From: Desmospora profundinema
GTDB lineage: Bacteria; Bacillota; Bacilli; Thermoactinomycetales; DSM-45169
Reading direction: 5' to 3'
Length of the DNA: 64,000 nucleotides
NCBI RefSeq assembly: GCF_031454155.1
Contig: NZ_JAVDQG010000004.1
Span: forward strand, 248,001-312,000
The stretch's first letter is position 1. The number at the start of each line of letters is the position of its first letter. Under the pieces are notes generated by a model. It ran no database searches. It was not told the DNA's origin and saw only the letters and a list, made by a program, of their open reading frames with translations. The position numbers and the translations under genes were made by a program. Shown in pieces: positions 24,088 to 32,682 of this stretch.

Positions 24088-24441
24088 ATGCGGAAGTGGT
24101 GGGCGGTTTCTTTGATCGGTTTGTTACTGGTGATGGCCGGCTGCGGTGATCAGGGGATCCCGGCGGAAAAACCGGCGGTGATCGGCGATGTGACCGAGGT
24201 GGTGGATGAAGGTTTCCTGTTGCGGGCGGAGCAAGACTTGATCCAGTCGGGAGACGTCTATTCCGTAAGCATCACGAAGGAAACATCCATTTACCTGAAA
24301 GAGGAAGACGATGTGACGGCGGTGAAATCGGAGGAGATCCGGGAAGGTCAACGGATTTCCCTCTGGATTAAGGGGGGAGTTCGCGAATCTTATCCGCCCC
24401 AGGTGGATGCCAAAGTGGTTTTGATCCAAAGCAGTCAGTAA
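24088..24441 (+). CDS. Small lipoprotein, DUF3221-like
   Basis: The 117-residue precursor has a lipoprotein signal peptide with lipobox LLVMAGC (Cys19). The mature part is a small beta-rich domain (VIGDVTEVVDEGFLLRA, then VYSVSITKETSIYL and EEIREGQRISLWI) that resembles DUF3221/YobA-type OB-like domains. It is anchored outside the cell and its function is unknown. AAAGGAGGG lies seven bases before ATG. Confidence 0.75.
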   Translation: MRKWWAVSLIGLLLVMAGCGDQGIPAEKPAVIGDVTEVVDEGFLLRAEQDLIQSGDVYSVSITKETSIYLKEEDDVTAVKSEEIREGQRISLWIKGGVRESYPPQVDAKVVLIQSSQ

Positions 24442-24463
24442 ATCTTGCCTGGGGATGGGAAGT

Positions 24464-24492
24464 TTGACGGCTGGATGAACCTGGGGTATACT
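24464..24492 (+). promoter_or_regulatory. Sigma-A promoter of yfkAB
   Basis: TTGACG and TATACT are separated by exactly 17 bases, 38 bases upstream of the ATG. Confidence 0.75.
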
Positions 24493-24529
24493 CATCACTT
24501 GCTGAAGGGAGAAGAAACGGGGGATAAGG

Positions 24530-25663
24530 ATGATACAAGCAGAACAAAAAAAATCCCTTTCACCTGTGTGGGACCCCTGGGATCCCTGGTACACACGCAG
24601 TGAAAAGGGCCGATACGAGCTGACCAGTGTCGAGTTCACCGTCACCCAGCTGTGCAACTTGCGCTGTGAGCATTGCGCCGTCGGCGAAATGCTGGTGCAG
24701 GAAGAAGGGACTTTTCTGCCGGTGGATCGACTGATCCGCCGTCTGGATGAAGTAGAATCCCTGCAGACGATCAGTATTACCGGGGGCGAACCGGTATTAA
24801 ATCCGCAGGTGGTTCGGGATATGATCCGACCCTTGCTTCGATACGCCCGTTCCCGTGGCTTGTACACACAAATCAATTCCAACTTGACACTGCCGTTGTC
24901 CCGTTACGAAGATTGGATCGAGGATGTGGATGTTTTACATATTTCTTACAATTACCGCGATGCGGCGGATTTTCATCGGATTGCCTTTGAAAAAAACGGG
25001 AGGGATGTATCCCCTGCCGCCGCAGAGGCTCTGTTTAACCGCATGGTGGACAACGCCAAGGCCCTGTCCCGCGCGGGTGTGTTCGTTTCGGCGGAAACAC
25101 TGCTCAGTCCGTTTACTGCTCCGTATGTAGCGGGGATGCACCGGGATGTGAGCGAGATGGGATGTCGCCGCCACGAGGTGCATCCCCTGTATCCCAGTGA
25201 CTTTGCAAAGGGAATGGAACTGATCTCGCTGGATACCTACCGCAACACCATCCTGGAATTGCTGGACAAGCGGGATCCATCGGTGTGGATACTGTTTGGA
25301 ACCCTTCCGTTTTATCCTTGCAGTGATGAAGCGGCTGACCGGGAGTGTTGGCTGCGTCTGCACCGCGAGAAGAATGTCACGGTCCGCCACGACCCTGATG
25401 GACGAAATCGCCTCAATATCAACACGTTTACGGGGGATGTCTTTGTCACTGATTTCGGAGAGGTTCCTTCTTTGGGCAATGTGGAGCGGGATCGGCTGGA
25501 TGCCGTCTTTCAACGCTGGCTGGAACGGCCCGAGGCAAAGCGGCTGCATTGTTTCTGTCCCGCGGCCCGCTGCACCGGTCCCAATATCCTGGTGGCGGAT
25601 GCGTACTATTCGAACTGGGACTTCCAGCAACGTCAGGCAGGGGTCATCCTTTCCTCCTCCTAA
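24530..25663 (+). CDS. yfkAB: Radical SAM protein YfkAB
   Basis: The 377-residue protein has the radical-SAM cluster motif CNLRCEHC, the SAM-binding SITGGEPVLNP, and near the C terminus LHCFCPAARCTGPN, the CxCxxxxC motif that defines the YfkAB family. The C-terminal cysteines could bind an auxiliary cluster. The reaction is unknown. It has its own promoter and terminator and no partner genes, as is usual for this family in Bacillales. Confidence 0.9.
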   Translation: MIQAEQKKSLSPVWDPWDPWYTRSEKGRYELTSVEFTVTQLCNLRCEHCAVGEMLVQEEGTFLPVDRLIRRLDEVESLQTISITGGEPVLNPQVVRDMIRPLLRYARSRGLYTQINSNLTLPLSRYEDWIEDVDVLHISYNYRDAADFHRIAFEKNGRDVSPAAAEALFNRMVDNAKALSRAGVFVSAETLLSPFTAPYVAGMHRDVSEMGCRRHEVHPLYPSDFAKGMELISLDTYRNTILELLDKRDPSVWILFGTLPFYPCSDEAADRECWLRLHREKNVTVRHDPDGRNRLNINTFTGDVFVTDFGEVPSLGNVERDRLDAVFQRWLERPEAKRLHCFCPAARCTGPNILVADAYYSNWDFQQRQAGVILSSS

Positions 25664-25713
25664 TCCATGCCTGTTCCCTTGGATGAAAGGCAGAGGGGTC
25701 GATCCGGTTTGGA

Positions 25714-25750
25714 GGCGTTGTCCCTGGTATAGGGGCAGCGTCTTTCGTTT
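25714..25750 (+). terminator. Terminator of yfkAB
   Basis: GGCGTTGTCCC pairs with GGGGCAGCGTC through several G-U pairs, then TTTCGTTT. Confidence 0.6.
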
Positions 25751-25760
25751 GCCGTTATCA

Positions 25761-25795
25761 TAAAAAAGAAGCCAACCGCTGGTTGACCTCTTCAT
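25761..25795 (-). terminator. Terminator of the Pro/Tyr-rich protein gene
   Basis: On the minus strand GGTCAACC-AGC-GGTTGGC is followed by TTCTTTTTTATG. Confidence 0.75.
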
Positions 25796-25841
25796 TACAA
25801 AAAAAATACAGGGTCGATTCCCCAACCGACGGGTTTTTTTC

Positions 25842-26201
25842 TCAGGGACGGTAAGGGGGGTACGGATAAGGGGGAAAGGGGCGGCGGCGAGGCGGGAACG
25901 GGCGATGCGGCGGGAAGGGGGGAAAGTAGGGCGGAAACGGGCGGAAATAGGGTGGTGGATAGTAGGGCGGAAAATAAGGTGGAAAATAAGGCGGGTAGAA
26001 GCGGTGGTACTGGGATGCGTCCAGATCCTCTCCTTCCTCGGGAAACTGATATGCATGGGCCTCGGGAAAGGGGTCTTGGCCGTATGCATAGTGGCTGACG
26101 GAAGGTTGGGCCCATTGATGTCCATAAGGATCAGGGGCCTCTGGTTGTTTGGCTTTCTCCCCTTCCTTTTGCTGCTGGGGGTTGAACTCTTTGTCGGTCA
26201 A
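25842..26201 (-). CDS. Pro/Tyr/Phe-rich repeat protein, possibly spore-surface
   Basis: TTG at 26201 lies eight bases after AAAGGAGG and gives 119 residues. The first 60 are polar (Gln, Glu, Pro, His); the rest is a low-complexity tract of FPPY/YPP units broken by Arg-rich parts. Such Tyr/Pro-rich tracts occur in spore coat and other cross-linked surface proteins of Bacillales, but this is by composition only. No signal peptide is visible. Confidence 0.6.
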   Translation of the reverse strand: MTDKEFNPQQQKEGEKAKQPEAPDPYGHQWAQPSVSHYAYGQDPFPEAHAYQFPEEGEDLDASQYHRFYPPYFPPYFPPYYPPPYFRPFPPYFPPFPPHRPFPPRRRPFPPYPYPPYRP

Positions 26202-26375
26202 TCCGAAAACCTCCTTTGGCAATGGGTTGCCTACGACAATAAATATATGTGGAATATTATCGATTTTGTTTGTCCTCTTTCAGATCGTTTTTTTTATACA
26301 AGGAAAAAGGTTGGAAAACCGCACCCCGATCCGTTATGGTGGAAACAAGTGGTGTGGTGTTGAGGAGGGAGAGAG

Positions 26376-27071
26376 ATGATCCTGCGGAAGACCGATGACG
26401 GGATGGATTTAATCCGGCAACATGATCACGGATGGGTATCCGGGGACTTTGCCGAGCATTGGAAGGAACGTCCCCCGTCCTCGGTTCGGTTTGCCATTCG
26501 TTATCACGATGTGGGATGGGAGAGTTTGGATCGGACCACCACATGGAATCCGGAGTCTGGCCGTCCCTTCACCTTTGTGGATCACCCGATGCAAGAAAAA
26601 ATCGTTGCCTATCGGAAAGGGGTCGACTGGGTGGAGGAGCGGGACTCCTATGCAGCTTGCCTGTGCAGCCGCCATTATGCTTCCTTTTTTGAAAAGGCGA
26701 CAGACGAGATGGCCATCCGGTTTCTCCAAGATGAGCAAAAGCGTCAGGAACGCTTGGAACGAAAGATGGATAAAGAGACTCGTTCCCGCTTGGCACCGGA
26801 TTTGGCTTTGTTGAAATTGTGTGATGATCTCTCCCTGTTTCTCTGTTTTAACCCGCCCGGTGAAAATCGCCATCCCTGGTACCGGGACGGCTTTCACTAT
26901 CAGGGGCAGCGCTTTTATCCCCATTGGGAGGAAAGCCATACCCTGCGTCTGGATCCCAATCCCTTCTCTGCTTCTTTCACCGTTCGCATCCCGTATGAAC
27001 GTCTGACGGAGGCCGGTCATGTGGTGACCACCGGTACAGATGTCGTGAGGATCCAGACGGGGGAGGAGTAA
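26376..27071 (+). CDS. DUF3891 family protein
   Basis: The 231-residue soluble protein contains IRYHDVGWESLD near the N terminus, ACLCSRHYASFF in the middle and LLKLCDDLSLFLCFNPPG, which is the DUF3891 pattern. Conserved His/Asp residues (HDVGW, RHY, CDDLS) hint at an HD-like metal site; that is inference. GGAGGGAG precedes ATG. It is followed by HAD and VOC genes in the same direction. Confidence 0.85.
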   Translation: MILRKTDDGMDLIRQHDHGWVSGDFAEHWKERPPSSVRFAIRYHDVGWESLDRTTTWNPESGRPFTFVDHPMQEKIVAYRKGVDWVEERDSYAACLCSRHYASFFEKATDEMAIRFLQDEQKRQERLERKMDKETRSRLAPDLALLKLCDDLSLFLCFNPPGENRHPWYRDGFHYQGQRFYPHWEESHTLRLDPNPFSASFTVRIPYERLTEAGHVVTTGTDVVRIQTGEE

Positions 27072-27120
27072 GAATCATCTTTGGCGTTTTAAAACCATCC
27101 GTGTCAGGGGAGAGGAAACG

Positions 27121-27798
27121 ATGAGAGCGGTGGTGTTCGATTTCGATGGCGTCATTCTGGATACAGAGAGCCACGAATATAGAAGTTTTCAAGAATTGTA
27201 CCATGCTCACGGCGTGGAGTTGCCGGCAGAACGCTGGCAAGAGGTGATCGGCAGCTCGGACAGTACATTTGATCCGTATGCCCATTTGGAGGAATTGGTG
27301 GGAAGGAAGCTGGACTTTTCAGCTCTGATGGATGAACGGCGCCGCAGTCACCTGGAGGGGATCGCCCGGGAGCGGGAGCTTCCCGGCGTGGTCTCCGTAT
27401 TGGATCAGGCTCGTCGCTTGGGCTGGGGAGTGGGACTCGCCTCCAGTTCCAATCGGGAATGGGTGGAAGGACATCTGACCAACCTGGGACTGTTGGACCG
27501 TTTTGATGTGATTCGTACCCGGGAAGAGGTGGAACGTTCTAAGCCGGATCCGGCCTTGTATCGACTGGCGGTGGAGGGGTTGGGTGTGGAACCGGGAGAG
27601 GCGGTCGCCCTGGAGGATTCCCCCAATGGAGCCTTGGCTGCCAAAAGGGCCGGGTTGAAATGTATCATAGTGCCTCATGCGGTGACGGCGGGGATGGCCT
27701 TCTGCGAAGTGGATGATCGTCTCCACTCCCTGGAGGAGTTGGATTTGGAAGCATTTGCGGCGAGAGTGGCCGGCGCGACGGCTGCAGACCGGCCATGA
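27121..27798 (+). CDS. HAD-superfamily phosphatase / beta-phosphoglucomutase-like
   Basis: The 225-residue protein has HAD motif I DFDGVILDTE, motif II LASSSNREW, motif III Lys in RSKPDPALY and motif IV LEDSPNGALAAKRAG. The cap layout is that of the beta-PGM subfamily. The substrate is unknown. Its stop overlaps the start of the VOC gene by four bases (ATGA), so the two are coupled. Confidence 0.9.
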   Translation: MRAVVFDFDGVILDTESHEYRSFQELYHAHGVELPAERWQEVIGSSDSTFDPYAHLEELVGRKLDFSALMDERRRSHLEGIARERELPGVVSVLDQARRLGWGVGLASSSNREWVEGHLTNLGLLDRFDVIRTREEVERSKPDPALYRLAVEGLGVEPGEAVALEDSPNGALAAKRAGLKCIIVPHAVTAGMAFCEVDDRLHSLEELDLEAFAARVAGATAADRP

Positions 27799-28187
27799 AA
27801 GTGATCGGGTTTAACCATGTGACGATCCGGGTGTCGGATTTGGCGCGCTCGCTTACTTTTTACCGGGAAGTGTTGGGGATGGAGCTGGTTCATCGGGGGC
27901 GGACGGATGCGTACTTGGAATGGGGGGAGGCTTGGGTCTGCCTGATTCAGCTCTCCTCCCCCCGTCCGCACGATCCGAACGCCCTCGGGGTGGACCATGT
28001 GGCCTTCTCCATCGCCGACACCGACTTTCCCGATGCCGTCCGCCGTCTACGGGAAGCACAGGTGCCCCTGGTACGGGGGCCGATGGAGCGGGGAGGAGGC
28101 CAAGTGGTCAATTTTCTCGACCCCGACGGCAACCAACTGGAATGTTACACCAGCAGTCTGCATGAACGGATGAAAAGATGGAAGTAA
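27795..28187 (+). CDS. VOC-family (glyoxalase/fosfomycin-resistance-like) protein
   Basis: The 130-residue protein is a single VOC domain: FNHVTIRVSDLARSLTFYREVLGMELVHRG, then LGVDHVAFSIADTDF and VNFLDPDGNQLECYTSSL. His8, His in DHVAF and Glu in LECY are plausible metal ligands, as in FosB-like or glyoxalase-like enzymes. The reaction is not determined. It is translationally coupled to the HAD gene and ends at a strong terminator. Confidence 0.88.
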   Translation: MKVIGFNHVTIRVSDLARSLTFYREVLGMELVHRGRTDAYLEWGEAWVCLIQLSSPRPHDPNALGVDHVAFSIADTDFPDAVRRLREAQVPLVRGPMERGGGQVVNFLDPDGNQLECYTSSLHERMKRWK

Positions 28188-28190
28188 TCC

Positions 28191-28229
28191 CTATGGAAAA
28201 AGCCCGGTATTACCGGGCTTTTTCCATAG
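28191..28229 (+). terminator. Terminator after the VOC gene
   Basis: CTATGGAAAAAGCCCGGTA and TACCGGGCTTTTTCCATAG are perfect complements. Confidence 0.85.
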
Positions 28230-28303
28230 GGGACAGGGTTCATCGTGCCGGATTGGGGGAAAGTAAGGCCGAGGAGTAGAAAGAAATGGGAGGGGAAAAG
28301 AGG

Positions 28304-29209
28304 ATGCGCATTGCCATTACAGGCTCGTCCGGGTTGATCGGAACCGCCCTTATGCGGCATCTGGAAGCACGGGGAGATGACGTGACGCGGGTGATTCGCC
28401 GTTCCACCGATCAGGTGGAGGCAAAAGGAGTACGTTGGGACCCGGAGCGGGGAGAAGTGGAGGCGGCCGGATTGGAGGGGCAGGACGCCCTCATTCATTT
28501 GGCGGGGGAAAATATATCCGCAGGCCGTTGGACCCCTCGGCAAAAGGAGCGGATTTTGCAGAGCCGCACACGGGGGACGGCCCTGCTGGCCGATACGTTG
28601 GCCGCATTGGAACAACCGCCCAAGGTATGGCTCAGTGCTTCTGCCATCGGCTACTACGGGTACCGGGACCCGATGGAAAAAGTGGATGAAAGCACTTCTA
28701 AGGGGAGCGGCTTTTTGGCCGATGTGGCAAAAGAGTGGGAGCATTCCACACAAGCGGCACAACGGGCGGGGATCCGGGTGGTCCACCTTCGTTTCGGGGT
28801 GGTTCTCAGCCCGCAGGGAGGTGCTCTGGCTGCCATGCTGCCTCTGTTTAAAGGGGGGCTGGGAGGGCGGATCGGAACGGGAAAGCAAATGATGAGCTGG
28901 GTTTCTCTGGCGGACGTCCCTCCGATTCTTATGCATGTTTTGGAACAGGAACACCTCAGCGGCCCGGTCAATGTTGTCTCTCCCCACCCGGTATCCAATG
29001 GCGAGTTCACACGGGTCCTGGGCCGAGTGGTGAAGCGGCCAACGATGATTCCCCTGCCGGGATTTGCCGCGCGTCTGATCCTGGGAGAGATGGCGGATGA
29101 GTTGCTGTTGCAGGGGTGCCGGGTTCTCCCGGGAAAGCTGGAGGAGACGGGTTACCGTTTTCGGCATCCGGAGTTGGAACCGGCCCTTCGCTCCTTGCTG
29201 GATGGATAG
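28304..29209 (+). CDS. TIGR01777-type NAD-dependent epimerase (SDR39U1-like)
   Basis: The 301-residue protein begins with the Rossmann motif AITGSSGLIGTALMRHL, has HLAGENISAGRWT and SRTRGTALLADTL, SASAIGYYG with the short-chain dehydrogenase Tyr region, and the DUF1731 C-terminal block. These define the TIGR01777/YfhF-like family. Catalytic function is not established. ATG at 28304 is preferred, with AGGGGAAAAGAGG upstream; an ATG at 28286 is an alternative. Confidence 0.9.
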   Translation: MRIAITGSSGLIGTALMRHLEARGDDVTRVIRRSTDQVEAKGVRWDPERGEVEAAGLEGQDALIHLAGENISAGRWTPRQKERILQSRTRGTALLADTLAALEQPPKVWLSASAIGYYGYRDPMEKVDESTSKGSGFLADVAKEWEHSTQAAQRAGIRVVHLRFGVVLSPQGGALAAMLPLFKGGLGGRIGTGKQMMSWVSLADVPPILMHVLEQEHLSGPVNVVSPHPVSNGEFTRVLGRVVKRPTMIPLPGFAARLILGEMADELLLQGCRVLPGKLEETGYRFRHPELEPALRSLLDG

Positions 29210-29399
29210 ACGTAGAGGGATATCGTCCGGATACACCGATACGATAGGTGCTGCATGGGACCGGCAGATGAAATATCAAAGTCTGTCGACTTCTCAGGGG
29301 GAAGGACCTAGAAGAGGAAGCGACTTTACCGGAAGAAAAAAATCGATTACCAATCACAGTAATCAGTCTGGTAGGTAGGCTGGGACGGGAGGCGATACC

Positions 29400-30368
29400 A
29401 TGGAGTGGCAGCCGGATCAGTCCCCGATCCGGATCGGAATCAGCAGTTGTCTGCTGGGGGAGCGGGTGCGCTACAACGGGGCTCACAAACGGGATCGATT
29501 CATCGTGGATTCTTTGGGAAGTCATGTGGAGTGGGTGCCTGTTTGCCCGGAGGTGGAACTGGGGATGGGGGTTCCCCGGGAACCCATCCGTTTGGAAGCG
29601 GATCCGGACCGCCCGAGCCACCCCCGCCTGATGGGGATCCAATCCAGACAGGACTGGACTGACGACATGGCAGCATTGGCGGAACGACGGGCGAAAGTGT
29701 GGGAGCGGGAACCGTTGAGCGGGTACATATGGAAGAAAGGCTCCCCCTCTTGCGGGATGGACCGCATCCCGATTCACGGAACCGGGAAAGGGGGGGACGA
29801 AAAACAGGGGCGAGGTTTGTTTGCATCTGCCCTGATGGAACGGTTCCCGCTCTTGCCGGTGGTGGACGAGGAAAAGCTGAAGGATCCCGACATGCTCAGC
29901 CGGTTCATCGGAGCAGTGGCCGCCCGTCACCGCTGGTTGCGCCTGCTGGCATCCAATCCCGGTCCTCCCGATTTGCTTGCGTTTCACCGCCGTCATGAGA
30001 TGGCGCTGTCGGCACACTCTCCCGATGCCTTGCCCCGGTTGGACCGGTTGGCGTCGGGAGTGGACGCACTCACCTGGGAGGAGTGCTTGACCCGGTATGA
30101 GACCGGCTTGATGGAAGCGATGTGGACACCGGCCACTCCTGACAAACACGCCAAGGTGATGCAGGCCATGGTTGAGCGGCTTGAAGCAACGCTGGATCCC
30201 GCTGATCGGGAGGAATTGCGAGCATGCGTGGAAGCCTATCACCGAGGATGGCTTCCGCTAGCGGTTCCGTTGACCCTGTTGCGCCACCATGTCCGGCGAA
30301 ATCCCGACGGGTGGGCGGAGAAACAGACCTATTTAAGTCCTCTGGCAATAGAATGGAAGTGGAAATAA
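29400..30368 (+). CDS. DUF523-DUF1722 protein (YbgA-like)
   Basis: The 322-residue protein has an N-terminal DUF523 domain (RIGISSCLLGERVRYNG, VPVCPEVELGMGVPREP, KKGSPSCGMDR) with conserved cysteines. A DUF1722/YbgA domain follows (FHRRHEMALSAHSPDAL). The two domains are often fused. Function is unknown; links to nucleic-acid repair have been proposed by association only. GGGAGG lies seven bases before ATG. Bases 29210-29399 hold no gene. Confidence 0.88.
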   Translation: MEWQPDQSPIRIGISSCLLGERVRYNGAHKRDRFIVDSLGSHVEWVPVCPEVELGMGVPREPIRLEADPDRPSHPRLMGIQSRQDWTDDMAALAERRAKVWEREPLSGYIWKKGSPSCGMDRIPIHGTGKGGDEKQGRGLFASALMERFPLLPVVDEEKLKDPDMLSRFIGAVAARHRWLRLLASNPGPPDLLAFHRRHEMALSAHSPDALPRLDRLASGVDALTWEECLTRYETGLMEAMWTPATPDKHAKVMQAMVERLEATLDPADREELRACVEAYHRGWLPLAVPLTLLRHHVRRNPDGWAEKQTYLSPLAIEWKWK

Positions 30369-30376
30369 TGATGAAG

Positions 30377-30410
30377 AACGGCATCCCGCATAATGGAGCG
30401 GGATGCCGTT
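30377..30410 (+). terminator. Hairpin terminator after the DUF523 gene
   Basis: AACGGCATCCCGC pairs with GCGGGATGCCGTT; the T-tract is weak (GTAGTTC). Confidence 0.65.
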
Positions 30411-30436
30411 GTAGTTCAAGTGAAAACATAAAACTA

Positions 30437-30685
30437 GAGGCCTATCTGGTCATTCAATCTTTCATGAGTAGAAGGGAGGGTTGGTATGGCTTTTGGTTCG
30501 CCTTTGCACTCACTGAGCACAAGTTTCGCCTTGGTTCGCTTAGCTCCCGGTCTCGCTATGCACTCATAGAGCACAAGTCTCGCCTAGGTCACTTCGTTCC
30601 CGGTCTCGCTATGCGCTTTTTGCAACGAAACGAAGACGGCCATACCAACCCGGGATCTCGCACTACGGATTGTTCAGACAGGCTC
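30437..30685. mobile_element. Family B MITE-like element, copy 2 (249 bp)
   Basis: The ends are GAGGCCTATCTGG and CAGACAGGCTC, flanked by TA on both sides. The inner module (CGGTCTCGCTATGCACTC and GAGCACAAGTCTCGCC) is duplicated in tandem, which explains its greater length. The right end supplies the last codon letters of the small gene on the opposite strand. Confidence 0.8.
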
Positions 30686-30834
30686 TAGTCTTTTACGGTT
30701 CCGTTATAAATGAAATGGATGGCAAGCAGGGAAAGCAAAAAACTGACGGAACTTCCATCTCCAAAGAAAAAGTCGAGCAGTGCGTACAGAAATAATCCAA
30801 ATCCAAAAACTGAAAAAAAGTAAATCCAATCCAT
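30685..30834 (-). CDS. 49-residue small membrane protein
   Basis: GGGAGGTG lies five bases before ATG at 30834. The product reads MDWIYFFSVFGFGLFLYALL, then a short polar turn (DFFFGDGSS) and a second hydrophobic stretch ending IYNGTVKD. So it is two short helices. Its TAG stop is formed at the TA target site of the family B element, so the original reading frame may have been longer. No family is recognised. Confidence 0.6.
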   Translation of the reverse strand: MDWIYFFSVFGFGLFLYALLDFFFGDGSSVSFLLSLLAIHFIYNGTVKD

Positions 30835-30929
30835 TTTTTCACCTCCCAAGTGATTCTATCAATACGCAAGGGAGGAATATAGGGTTTCTATCGTTTTCAA
30901 AGGCCTGTCGAAAATGGTTCTTCCGTACT

Positions 30930-31160
30930 TTACTCGATAAAGAGCGTAACCCGGCTGGGGTCGTGGGGGTCCGACCACAGGTTGATCACCGGATAGGTGG
31001 TGTCGCCATCTTCAAATTGCACATACAGTTCTTTGCGGGTGAACGCTTCATTTATCTGGTGACGGGCCTTTTCTTCCAATCCGTGCAACTCCATGCTCCT
31101 TCCCATCCCCGGAAGAGCGAGCGGGTTGAGTATTTTTCGGGGCAGCTTGACGACTTTCAT
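30930..31160 (-). CDS. Hypothetical 76-residue protein
   Basis: GAGGAGG lies seven bases before ATG. The sequence (KVVKLPRKILNPLALPGMGR, then EKARHQINEAFTRKELYVQFEDG) is soluble with a predicted alpha then beta character. I do not recognise a family. It is divergent from the inositol phosphatase gene. Confidence 0.65.
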   Translation of the reverse strand: MKVVKLPRKILNPLALPGMGRSMELHGLEEKARHQINEAFTRKELYVQFEDGDTTYPVINLWSDPHDPSRVTLFIE

Positions 31161-31310
31161 CGTATTTCCTCCTCATGGACTTGATTGAGTATAGTTTCAC
31201 CTACGGACTTCATACCCTTTTTTCTGCGAGTGTAAAAGATGAAAGTTCTCCGACTACAATCACGTGCTAAAATAAAAAGGATTGGAAAAAGCGATAGGGG
31301 AGGCGGTTGC

Positions 31311-32132
31311 TTGTTGGAAGAAGAGTGGGTGGAGGCCGAACGGACGGCGGTTCTCGCGGTGCGGGAAGCGGGGGCTTTAGCCCGAAAGCAATTTGGCACC
31401 CGGATGATCGTCCGGGAAAAAGGAGAGAGCGGGGATCTGGTAACGGAAGTGGATGAAGCGGCAGATCGATTGATCGTCGATGCGATCCGAAGCCGGTTTC
31501 CCCACCATGGCATACGGAGTGAGGAACAAGGAACCGTATCGAGGGACAGCGAATGGAACTGGTTGGTGGATCCCCTGGACGGGACCAACAATTATGCATT
31601 GGGGATTCCTCTTTACGGTGTTTGTGTGACGCTGGTACATCAGGGGGTGCCGGTGCTGGGGGTGATCCACGACTCCCACCTGGAACAAACCTATGTGGCC
31701 CGCAAAGGAAGGGGCGCCACTGTCGACGGTCAACCGCTGCATCTGGGGCCGCCCCGGCGGGAACCGCAGCGGATGACGGTAAGCTGGATCCAGGGTCATC
31801 ATGTGCAGACCGATCCCGAGGCGAAGCGGCTGTTCTACACCCTGGACAGAGGGTTTAAACGGACGCTGCGCACGTGGTCGCCGGCCTTGATCTGGTGTAT
31901 GGCTGCCCGCGGGGATCTGGACGGAATCGTGTTGTACGATTCCGAGGGGGAGGATCTGTACGCCGGGGTTTTGATGATGCAGGAGGCCGGCGGATGTGTG
32001 ATGGATTTTGACGGCCATCCGTTCTCCGGCATCTGCCGCGAACCCTACCTGATCGCCTGCCACCCGGACAATCGCCCCCTCTGGCTCGACTGGATTCAAC
32101 AAGCCCGCGAAGGGAGGGTGACGGGTGTTTGA
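31311..32132 (+). CDS. Inositol-monophosphatase-family phosphatase
   Basis: The 273-residue protein has the Li-sensitive phosphatase motifs: GDLVTEVDEAAD, SEEQG, VDPLDGTNNY and near the C terminus EAGGCVMDFDG. It hydrolyses phosphomonoesters such as inositol-1-phosphate or fructose-1,6-bisphosphate; the substrate is open. TTG at 31311 (GGGGAGG six bases upstream) or the next TTG is the start; earlier in-frame codons have no SD. It overlaps the next GNAT gene by eight bases. Confidence 0.9.
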   Translation: MLEEEWVEAERTAVLAVREAGALARKQFGTRMIVREKGESGDLVTEVDEAADRLIVDAIRSRFPHHGIRSEEQGTVSRDSEWNWLVDPLDGTNNYALGIPLYGVCVTLVHQGVPVLGVIHDSHLEQTYVARKGRGATVDGQPLHLGPPRREPQRMTVSWIQGHHVQTDPEAKRLFYTLDRGFKRTLRTWSPALIWCMAARGDLDGIVLYDSEGEDLYAGVLMMQEAGGCVMDFDGHPFSGICREPYLIACHPDNRPLWLDWIQQAREGRVTGV

Positions 32133-32682
32133 GAAACCCGTCGACGACGAAACCGCGTTAAAGCTGCTGGAGAGACATCACGGGGAGGATTTGTTCCGAT
32201 TGGTGGATGCCAACCGAAAACGGCTCCGTCCTTGGATGGGATGGGTGGAAACCACTCGGGAACCGGCAGACAGCGACGCCTTTATCCGCGATGCACTCAA
32301 AGGATTTGCCGAGGGTACCTGTATTCATTTTGGGATCTGGCACCGGGGGAAGTTGGCGGGAGTAGTCGGCCCCCATACGATTCAAGCAATGAATGAGAGC
32401 GCGGAGATCGGTTATTGGATCGGCAGGGAGGCGGAAGGGCACGGCATCCTTACCCGCTCGTGCATCGCCGTCATCGATTATCTGGTGGATATAAGAGGAC
32501 TGAACCGAATCGAGGCCCGCTGTGCCGTATCCAACCATCGCAGTCGGCGGGTGATGGAGCGGTTAGGCATGCAGCATGAAGGGACATTGTGCCAAAGCGT
32601 AAAGCTTCCTCATGGATTTGAGGATACGCGGGTATATGCTGTCTTGGCAGCGGAGTGGCGAGAGAGGAGGAAGCGGGATTGA
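32125..32682 (+). CDS. GNAT acetyltransferase, RimL/YdaF-like
   Basis: The 185-residue protein matches Acetyltransf_3: RLVDANRKRLRPWMGWVE at the N terminus, AEIGYWIGREAEGHGILTRS at the acetyl-CoA loop and EARCAVSNHRSRRVMERLGM. It is likely a ribosomal-protein serine/alanine acetyltransferase or a homologue with another amine substrate. GTG start with GGGAGGG upstream, overlapping the phosphatase gene. Coupled downstream to a second GNAT. Confidence 0.88.
   Translation: MFEKPVDDETALKLLERHHGEDLFRLVDANRKRLRPWMGWVETTREPADSDAFIRDALKGFAEGTCIHFGIWHRGKLAGVVGPHTIQAMNESAEIGYWIGREAEGHGILTRSCIAVIDYLVDIRGLNRIEARCAVSNHRSRRVMERLGMQHEGTLCQSVKLPHGFEDTRVYAVLAAEWRERRKRD

Noticed and set aside
30437-30690. Open frames inside the family B element
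   Set aside because: They are by-products of the repeat; the element has no transposase motifs and other copies do not keep the frames.
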